Source: an uncultured Bacilli bacterium (GTDB lineage Bacteria > Bacillota_I > Bacilli_A > RF39 > UBA660). Taken from it: a stretch of 8,921 bases of DNA. The notes beneath the pieces are model-generated. The model did not search any database and was not told the origin of the DNA. It was given only the letters and a program-made list of their open reading frames with translations. The position numbers and the translations under genes are program-made. The stretch covers positions 1-8,921 of the forward strand of contig CANQCH010000041.1 of assembly GCA_947589165.1 (NCBI GenBank), read 5' to 3'. The first letter of the stretch is position 1. Each line of letters begins with the position of its first letter. Below, in pieces: positions 4,082-8,921 of the stretch.

Positions 4082-5768
4082 TATAGAATTATATTGTCAA
4101 TATATTTTGGCAAATCCCCAAAAAGTAAATGATAAGATTAAAACGGTATATTTAAAATTGTTTGATGATATTAAAAATCCAAAAACAATCCCGTATCTTA
4201 ATAAAATGACAGGAGAAATGGAAGAGGTTACTTATATATTTGATATAAAAAGGGCACAAAGGCCGATAGAATTTATCGAAAAGTTTTGTAAACATTCTAA
4301 AGGCCGCTGGGCAGGAAAGCCAATAAAATTAGAATTATTTCAAAAAGCAATGATAGAAGCTGCTTTCGGATTTATTGATAATGAAAAAGGACTACGAAAA
4401 TATCGAAAAGTAGTTTTTTTTGTTCCCAAGAAAAATGGTAAATCGACAATAGCATCTGGGTTGGGATTATATTTATTAACCTCTGATGGTGAAGGTGGCG
4501 CGGAAATTTATTCCATCGCTAAAGTAAAGGATCAAGCAAAAATAGTTTGGCAAGAAGCTGTGAGAATGGTAAAAAAATCTCCTGCATTAAGAGCAAGGCT
4601 TCGAACAACAATTAATGGTATTTTCTTCGATAAAAACGATGCAGTCTTTTCACCATTAGCTAGTGAAACAAATTCATTAGATGGTAAAAATCCTTATGCA
4701 ACTTTTGCTGATGAAATATGGGCATGGGTTGATATGGGATTATTAGATATTATGGAAGATGGTTCCAGTGCAAGAGAGCAGCCGCTTTTCTTTGAAACTT
4801 CTACGATGGGAGACGTTCGAGAAAAAGTATTTGATAATGAATATACCTATTGTGAAAGGATTATAAAAGGATATAAAAAAGAACCTGGAGGAATTGTTGA
4901 TGAAACAGTTTTGCCAATTATATATGAATTAGATAATCCTAATAATTGGCAAGAAGAAGAATCTTGGTATCAGGCTAATCCAGGATTAGGAATATTGAAA
5001 AGTGTTACGTACATGAAAAACAAAGTTCTTAAAGCAATTAATAATCCTTCTTCATTGCCGAATCTATTATGTAAAGATTTTAATGTTAGACAGACATCTA
5101 CAAGATCATGGCTAAAATATGAAGAACTTAATAATGAATCGGAATATGAAAATTTACACGATTGTTATTGTATTGGTGGATGCGATTTAAGTTCGACAAC
5201 GGACCTAACATGTGCAACTTTAATGTGTTCGGTCGGCGGCAAAATTAAAGTTAAACAAATGTATTTTATGCCCGAAAAAAATCTTGAACAAAGAATTAGT
5301 GAAGATCATATTCCATATGACATCTGGCATAATTTAGGACTATTGAAAATTTGCGAAGGATCTAAAGTTGACTACCATGATGTGACTAATTGGTTTATTG
5401 AACAAGTAGAAAAATATGAATTAAGACCTTTGTGGATTGGATATGATTCGTGGAATGCTCAATATTGGTGTGATGAAATGAAAGAATATGGATTTGACAT
5501 GGTAGAAGTTCGCCAAGGTGCTAAGACTATGAGCACTCCGATGAAACAATTAAAAGCAGATTTAATTGATAAGAAAATTAATTACAATAATAATCCAATT
5601 TTAAAATGGTGTTTAAGTAACTTATCAATAAAATCTGATGAAAATGAAAATATACGACCTGTAAAAAACAATGAAAGAGCGCGAATAGATGGTGCGGTCA
5701 GCTTAATCGATGCGTATGTAATTTATTACAATAAAATGCAAGAATATTTAGAATACATAGGAGGTTAA
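4065..5768 (+). CDS. terL: terminase large subunit (packaging ATPase and nuclease)
   Basis: The DNA-packaging motor. With start ATG 4065 it is 567 aa. N-terminal ATPase: Walker A-like PKKNGKST (residues 121-128), Walker B 'YATFADEIW' with Asp216-Glu217, and a 'FFETSTMG' coupling-motif region near 242-249. C-terminal RNase H-like nuclease: 'IGGCDLSSTTDLT' with Asp374, 'WIGYDSWN' with Asp461, and 'RIDGAVSLIDAY' with Asp542, the expected acidic triad. This fits the HK97/P27-type Terminase_1 family. Upstream in-frame ATGs at 4032 and 4056 would overlap TerS further. I prefer 4065 because conserved sequence (NLTSNIELYCQYIL) begins there and the overlap is only 17 bases, although its Shine-Dalgarno is weak, implying translational coupling to TerS. 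No disabling change is seen. Confidence 0.95.
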   Translation: MNLTSNIELYCQYILANPQKVNDKIKTVYLKLFDDIKNPKTIPYLNKMTGEMEEVTYIFDIKRAQRPIEFIEKFCKHSKGRWAGKPIKLELFQKAMIEAAFGFIDNEKGLRKYRKVVFFVPKKNGKSTIASGLGLYLLTSDGEGGAEIYSIAKVKDQAKIVWQEAVRMVKKSPALRARLRTTINGIFFDKNDAVFSPLASETNSLDGKNPYATFADEIWAWVDMGLLDIMEDGSSAREQPLFFETSTMGDVREKVFDNEYTYCERIIKGYKKEPGGIVDETVLPIIYELDNPNNWQEEESWYQANPGLGILKSVTYMKNKVLKAINNPSSLPNLLCKDFNVRQTSTRSWLKYEELNNESEYENLHDCYCIGGCDLSSTTDLTCATLMCSVGGKIKVKQMYFMPEKNLEQRISEDHIPYDIWHNLGLLKICEGSKVDYHDVTNWFIEQVEKYELRPLWIGYDSWNAQYWCDEMKEYGFDMVEVRQGAKTMSTPMKQLKADLIDKKINYNNNPILKWCLSNLSIKSDENENIRPVKNNERARIDGAVSLIDAYVIYYNKMQEYLEYIGG

Positions 5769-5770
5769 TT

Positions 5771-6967
5771 ATGAAGATAAAAATAAGAAGTTTATTTAGT
5801 AAAATATTCCCTAATAATAAAAATGAAAATATTGGAACAACATTACAATTATTAAACGGAACTCCAGCAACTTTTACAGATTTTGATGGACAAATATATA
5901 ATATGGCGTCAGTAAGAATGTGCATTGACGCAATTGCTAGGAATGCAGCAAAATTAAATCCTAAACATATTAGATCCACAACGGAAAAATTTGAAAACCT
6001 AAATAATTCATTATCACGAATTATCTCGGAACAACCAAACGAATTAATGAATGCTTATGATTTTTACTATAAAGTAATATCACAATTATATCTTCATAAT
6101 AATGCTTTTATTTATATTTTAAGAGATGATAATGATAATCCGATAGGGTTATATCCTTTAACTGCAGGATTTTATGAATTAAAAGAATATAAAGAAAAAA
6201 TTTATGTTAAATTTCATTTTGGAAGCGGAAATTATACGTATGCTGGTTTAGATGATTTGATTCATTTAAAAAGAATGTATTGCGAAAATGAAATTTTTGG
6301 GGGAAGTAATATTCCAATTATAAAAACATTATCATTCAAGCATATCATGCAAGAAGGAATTATAAACGCAATCAAAACTACGCAAGGAATTAAAGGAATA
6401 ATAAAAACATCAAAATCTATGTTAAAACCATCTGACGTAAAAAGAATTCGTGATCAATTTGTAAAAGATTTTGTAAATAGTGGAAATGAGAGTGGAATAG
6501 CTGGTTTAGATGCTACGATGGATTTTAAAGAAGTAAATATTAATCCACAAACGGCAACAGATTCACAAATACTTAATATTGATAAGGAAATTCAAAGTTA
6601 CTATGGCGTTAGCGAAGAAATTATTCAATCAAAATACACTGAAGAACAATGGAATGCTTTTTATGAGAGTGTTTTAGAACCATTAGGATTAATGATGGGT
6701 TTAGAATTTACTAATAAAATCTTTACATATGGTCAAAGATTTCATGGTAATAAAATAGTTTTTGAGGCTAATCGATTACAATATGCTTCAAATGCTACAA
6801 AAATATCTGTTGCTAAAGAAATGCACAATTATATGACCGTAAATGAAATAAGAGAAATGTTTAATTTAGCACCAATTGAAAATGGGGATAAAATTATGCA
6901 AGACCTAAATCATATTGATAGTGCAATAGCGAACGATTATCAGGGGGGAGGTGATAACGATGAATAA
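5771..6967 (+). CDS. portal protein, HK97 type
   Basis: A 398-aa portal subunit. It should form the dodecameric ring at one capsid vertex through which DNA enters and to which the connector and tail attach. Supporting blocks are 'ASVRMCIDAIARNAAKL' near residues 46-62, 'NELMNAYDFYYKVISQLYLHNNAF' near 91-114, 'IHLKRM', 'SEEIIQSKYTEEQWNAFYESVLEPL' and 'MTVNEIREMFNLAPIENGD' near the C-terminus. All are typical of Phage_portal (HK97 gp3-like) proteins, and the length is the family norm. A strong AGGAGG (5759-5764) sits 6 bases before the ATG, overlapping the end of TerL. Its last 8 bases overlap the protease gene. Nothing abnormal is seen. Confidence 0.93.
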   Translation: MKIKIRSLFSKIFPNNKNENIGTTLQLLNGTPATFTDFDGQIYNMASVRMCIDAIARNAAKLNPKHIRSTTEKFENLNNSLSRIISEQPNELMNAYDFYYKVISQLYLHNNAFIYILRDDNDNPIGLYPLTAGFYELKEYKEKIYVKFHFGSGNYTYAGLDDLIHLKRMYCENEIFGGSNIPIIKTLSFKHIMQEGIINAIKTTQGIKGIIKTSKSMLKPSDVKRIRDQFVKDFVNSGNESGIAGLDATMDFKEVNINPQTATDSQILNIDKEIQSYYGVSEEIIQSKYTEEQWNAFYESVLEPLGLMMGLEFTNKIFTYGQRFHGNKIVFEANRLQYASNATKISVAKEMHNYMTVNEIREMFNLAPIENGDKIMQDLNHIDSAIANDYQGGGDNDE

Positions 6968-7550
6968 TGCAAAAATTAATAAAGAAGTTCGGATGTTAGA
7001 TGTTAAATTTAGAGCAGTTGACAACGAAGACAATAAAATGATTATTGAAGGATATCCAATTACATTTAATACCCCAGCAACACATTGGGGAATGACTGAG
7101 GTAATTGATGCTAATGCTTTAAAAGAAACAGATATGTCTGATGTTCCTTTAAAGTATAATCATGATGATAGTCATTTAATTTTAGCAAGAACAAGAAATG
7201 GTAGTTTAAAATTAGAAGTTGATAGTATAGGTTTAAAAATGACTGCTGAATTAATCGACACTCAAAGTAATATCGACATTTATAAATCGATTAAAATGGG
7301 ACTATTAGATAAAATGAGTTTTGCATTTACAACTAAAGAAGAAAAATATGATTACGATACAGATACAAGAACGATTTTAAATATCGATAAATTATATGAT
7401 GTGTCAGTAGTTGATTTACCATTTTATGATTCAACTAGTGTATATGCACGGAATTTAGATAATAGTAAGGACTATTATGAAGAAATCAAAAGAAAACATT
7501 TAATAAGTAGATTAAGTGTTTCAAGAGAAGAATTGTTAAACAGATTATAA
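6960..7550 (+). CDS. prohead (HK97 family, S78-like) protease
   Basis: A 196-aa maturation protease that cleaves the scaffold part of the capsid protein during head assembly. Visible features are the opening strand 'EVRMLDVKFRAVD', 'IIEGYPITFN', 'VPLKYNHDDS' with the catalytic His68, 'GLLDKMSFAF' with the catalytic Ser120, and 'LYDVSVVDLPFYDST', the conserved end of the core. The C-terminus (residues about 163-196) is a charged helix. I chose ATG 6960 because GGAGGT (6947-6952) is 7 bases upstream; an in-frame GTG at 6951 lies inside that ribosome-binding site. The start overlaps the end of the portal gene. It is followed by a 118-bp gap with repeated hairpins, then by its substrate, the MCP. 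Confidence 0.93.
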   Translation: MNNAKINKEVRMLDVKFRAVDNEDNKMIIEGYPITFNTPATHWGMTEVIDANALKETDMSDVPLKYNHDDSHLILARTRNGSLKLEVDSIGLKMTAELIDTQSNIDIYKSIKMGLLDKMSFAFTTKEEKYDYDTDTRTILNIDKLYDVSVVDLPFYDSTSVYARNLDNSKDYYEEIKRKHLISRLSVSREELLNRL

Positions 7551-7563
7551 TTCCGACAAGATA

Positions 7564-7631
7564 ATCGCTGGATAGCGATATATTTTCAATTTGGATAAAA
7601 AGATAGGAATTTTAATAAATGCTGGATAGCA
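7564..7631 (+). repeat. pair of GGAT-loop hairpins upstream of the capsid gene
   Basis: GCTGGATAGC occurs twice in the protease-MCP gap, at 7567-7576 and 7621-7630, 54 bp apart. Each is the core of a hairpin with loop GGAT. The first stem is 6 bp (7564-7569 with 7574-7579). The second is 4 bp (7620-7623 with 7628-7631). The outer pair changes from C-G in the first to T-A in the second, preserving pairing. Similar tails (GATATATTTT and GGATATTTT) follow. This suggests a structured mRNA leader or protein-binding element for the MCP gene; its function is unknown. Confidence 0.5.
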
Positions 7632-7650
7632 GGATATTTTTTAATCTTTA

Positions 7651-7677
7651 GAATAGGAGGAAAAGAAAATGAACGAA
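7651..7677 (+). repeat. MCP ribosome-binding site/start duplicated at 7906-7932
   Basis: The 27 bases covering the MCP Shine-Dalgarno (AGGAGG, 7655-7660), spacer, ATG 7669 and first codons recur at 7906-7932 with one mismatch; 22 bases are identical without interruption (7656-7677 and 7911-7932). The distance is 255 bp, exactly 85 codons, so the second ATG (7924) is in frame. Confidence 0.85.
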
Positions 7678-8883
7678 AGGTTAAAAGAGATAAAAGAACG
7701 TAAACTTCAACTAAAAAACGATTTAGAAGATAAATCTAAACCTTTAAATTTAGAGGAAGTTTCAAAAGAAATAGATGATTTAGCAGCAGAAGAAAGAGGA
7801 ATACTTTCTAAAGTTGAAGAAGAATCTAAAAAAGAAAAAGAAGAACGTAAATCTCGTGAAGATTTAGCAAAAAATATTGATGAAAATAATCTTGGTACAA
7901 AGATGGAATTGGAGGAAAAGAAAATGAACGAAGAAAAAAAATTCAATATTGCAAGCCCAGAATATAGAAGTGCTTGGGCGAAAAAATTAATGGGTTATCC
8001 CGAAAAAGATTTTACGGAAGATGAAAAAAGAGCATTAGGTGATGCAGTTGGAACAAGCGCAACCACATTTACACAATCACAAGCAGAACAACAAGGTGTT
8101 AATAATTTTGGATTAGCGATTCCAACATCTATTAGAACGGAATTGTTGGAAAGATTAGAAAAAGTATCGCCTATCTTTAGGGATATTAGAAAAATTCAAG
8201 TAAATGGGAATGTAGATTTACCTTATTTATTTGCTGCAGATGATGCTGAATGGTATGCTGAATTAAAAAATACCAAAAATGAAGGTCAAGAATTAAAAGG
8301 TTTAAAATTAACAGGATATGAATTAGCTAAGGATATTGTAATTACCTGGAAAGCTGAATTAATGACTGTAGAAGGTTTTATTGATTTTATTCTTGATGAA
8401 TTATTTGAAAAAATGGCAAAAGCTAAAATCAATGGTGTTATCTATGGTACAGGTGAAAATATGCCTACTGGTATAACTCATAATGTATCTCCTATTAAAA
8501 CTGGTGATACTCCAATCGATACTATTAAGGATATTTTAGCAAAATTAGATAAAGATGCTAAAATTGGTGCTAAAGTATATATTTCATCAGCTGTATCAGA
8601 ATTAATTACATTCTATAAAGATACGAATGGTAATTATCCATTCTTAGTTGCTGGTTTATCTGGTAATAATATGCCTAATATTGAAATGGATCCATTCTTA
8701 AAAGATAATGATATTGTTGTCGGCAATATGAGAAATTATATTTTAAATGAATTAACTGATGTATCTATCGGTCGTGAATCAACATTAACTGGAAGAAAAA
8801 CAACTTATGGTGCATATCAACTTGTTGATGGTGCTCCAAGACCTAATTACTTTGGCTATGGCCAATTTCAATCTACACCCTAG
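7669..8883 (+). CDS. major capsid protein, HK97 fold, with N-terminal scaffold domain
   Basis: A 404-aa HK97-type major capsid protein. Residues 1-85 are extremely rich in K, E and L and should be a coiled coil, equivalent to the delta (scaffold) domain removed by the prohead protease. After a short linker, 'NNFGLAIPTSIRTELLERLEKVSPIFRDIRKI' (from about residue 145) opens the mature capsid fold. 'AELKNTKNEGQELKGLKL' and 'DIVITWKAELM' lead into the E-loop and spine regions, and 'INGVIYGTGENMPTGI' is a conserved capsid block. AGGAGG at 7655-7660, 8 bases before ATG, is strong. An identical ribosome-binding site and ATG recur inside the gene at 7911-7926. The gene stops at CCC-TAG, a shifty stop followed by a hairpin, and the +1 frame remains open to the window edge, so a longer form is likely. 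Confidence 0.93.
   Translation: MNERLKEIKERKLQLKNDLEDKSKPLNLEEVSKEIDDLAAEERGILSKVEEESKKEKEERKSREDLAKNIDENNLGTKMELEEKKMNEEKKFNIASPEYRSAWAKKLMGYPEKDFTEDEKRALGDAVGTSATTFTQSQAEQQGVNNFGLAIPTSIRTELLERLEKVSPIFRDIRKIQVNGNVDLPYLFAADDAEWYAELKNTKNEGQELKGLKLTGYELAKDIVITWKAELMTVEGFIDFILDELFEKMAKAKINGVIYGTGENMPTGITHNVSPIKTGDTPIDTIKDILAKLDKDAKIGAKVYISSAVSELITFYKDTNGNYPFLVAGLSGNNMPNIEMDPFLKDNDIVVGNMRNYILNELTDVSIGRESTLTGRKTTYGAYQLVDGAPRPNYFGYGQFQSTP
7924..8883 (+). CDS. possible short MCP from internal start (lacks scaffold domain)
   Basis: ATG 7924 is in frame with the MCP and preceded by GGAGG (7911-7915) with the same 8-base spacing as the main start. It begins MNEEKKFNIASPEYR, just after the coiled coil, and would give 319 aa without residues 1-85. 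The copied initiation sequence argues that ribosomes could load here. It may be a real second product, or a relic of the original MCP start before a scaffold domain was fused in front. Expression is inference. Confidence 0.4.
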   Translation: MNEEKKFNIASPEYRSAWAKKLMGYPEKDFTEDEKRALGDAVGTSATTFTQSQAEQQGVNNFGLAIPTSIRTELLERLEKVSPIFRDIRKIQVNGNVDLPYLFAADDAEWYAELKNTKNEGQELKGLKLTGYELAKDIVITWKAELMTVEGFIDFILDELFEKMAKAKINGVIYGTGENMPTGITHNVSPIKTGDTPIDTIKDILAKLDKDAKIGAKVYISSAVSELITFYKDTNGNYPFLVAGLSGNNMPNIEMDPFLKDNDIVVGNMRNYILNELTDVSIGRESTLTGRKTTYGAYQLVDGAPRPNYFGYGQFQSTP

Positions 8884-8921
8884 TGTGCCCGAAGAGGGCA
8901 AAATAAAAGTAAGTGTTCCCA
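8789..8921 (+). CDS. partial +1-frame extension of the MCP
   Basis: This frame, +1 relative to the MCP, is open from after TAA 8786-8788 to the window edge. Past the MCP stop it encodes SVPEEGKIKVSVP, which looks like a beta-strand-rich domain start. It can be reached by a +1 slip at CCC-TAG (8878-8883). Alternatives are a separate gene starting at ATG 8858 or GTG 8885 (the latter overlapping TAG as TAGTG). Neither has a Shine-Dalgarno, since the preceding bases are pyrimidine-rich. The frame is cut by the window end, so its length and fold are unknown. Structural-protein extensions made this way often carry Ig-like domains in other phages. Confidence 0.5.
   Translation, partial: MEEKQLMVHINLLMVLQDLITLAMANFNLHPSVPEEGKIKVSVP
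8878..8900 (+). promoter_or_regulatory. shifty stop CCC-TAG with downstream hairpin
   Basis: The last sense codon CCC (8878-8880) is followed by TAG. A +1 slip moves tRNA-Pro from CCC to CCT. Five bases after the CCC begins a hairpin, TGCCC (8886-8890) with GGGCA (8896-8900), loop GAAGA, GC-rich in an AT-rich genome. A slippery proline codon, a slow stop codon and a 3' structure are the elements of programmed +1 frameshifting. There is no T-run after the hairpin, so it is not a terminator. Confidence 0.5.

Noticed and set aside
5698..5979. Minus-strand open frame across the TerL-portal junction
   Set aside because: Antisense to two conserved genes and to the portal ribosome-binding site; the hydrophobic look comes from AT-rich DNA.
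6951..6959. GTG 6951 as start of the prohead protease
   Set aside because: It lies inside the GGAGGT ribosome-binding site; ATG 6960 has correct spacing.
7707..7946. Minus-strand Ser/Phe-rich frame opposite the MCP N-terminus
   Set aside because: It is the antisense of a Lys/Glu-rich coiled coil (AAA/GAA read backwards as TTT/TTC).
8886..8900. Hairpin after the MCP as a transcription terminator
   Set aside because: Only a 5-bp stem followed by AAATAAAAG, with no T-run; its position five bases after CCC fits a frameshift stimulator better.
1..8921. TGA recoding (mycoplasma-like code), CRISPR array, tRNA or rRNA genes
   Set aside because: TGA ends genes cleanly (e.g. 413-415 and 3313-3315) and Trp is encoded by TGG; no regularly spaced repeats or tRNA-like cloverleaf were seen by eye.

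Overview
This is a strongly AT-rich window carrying part of a temperate siphovirus-type (HK97-fold) phage or prophage. Low GC, A-rich Shine-Dalgarno contexts, a TTTACA/TATAAT promoter and TGA used as stop point to a low-GC Bacillota (Firmicutes) host, perhaps Erysipelotrichia-like or a relative. The host genus cannot be fixed from the sequence. Every convincing gene is on the + strand.

Layout. 1-650: the tail of an early/accessory module, with an ASCH-domain protein, a tiny one-helix membrane protein and an unknown 78-aa protein. 764-2156: a XerC/D-sized tyrosine recombinase and an ArpU/RinA-like late regulator with a C-terminal sigma-4-like HTH. 2168-2223: a strong sigma-A-type promoter with short GC-rich direct repeats abutting its -35, the likely target of the regulator just upstream. 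2290-3646: a short unit with a 24-aa membrane peptide, a tail-assembly-chaperone-like gene needing a frameshift, a 123-aa protein with an acidic tandem-repeat tail, and an HNH nuclease that lacks a usable start codon. This unit ends in a rho-independent terminator (3657-3682). 3690-3745: a GC-rich island that is the best candidate for cos. 3764-8883: the head/packaging module in classical order, TerS (P27-like), TerL, HK97-type portal, S78-like prohead protease, HK97-fold major capsid protein (MCP) with an N-terminal scaffold-like coiled coil.

How they work together. The regulator is expected to switch on the late promoter. HNH, TerS and TerL act at cos to cut and package DNA into a procapsid built from portal, protease and MCP.

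The most interesting theme is non-standard decoding. (1) The MCP ends in a shifty stop, CCC-TAG, followed five bases later by a GC-rich hairpin, and the +1 frame stays open to the window edge. (2) The chaperone has CCC-TTT-C where a +1 (or -2) shift joins it to a 70-codon C-terminal frame. By eye these are the only two in-frame CCC-T sites among the genes here. (3) The HNH frame is open but startless and lies +1/-2 relative to the preceding gene across an A8 run. (4) The MCP ribosome-binding site plus start is duplicated (26 of 27 bases) exactly 255 bp downstream, in frame, where it would start a second MCP without its scaffold domain.
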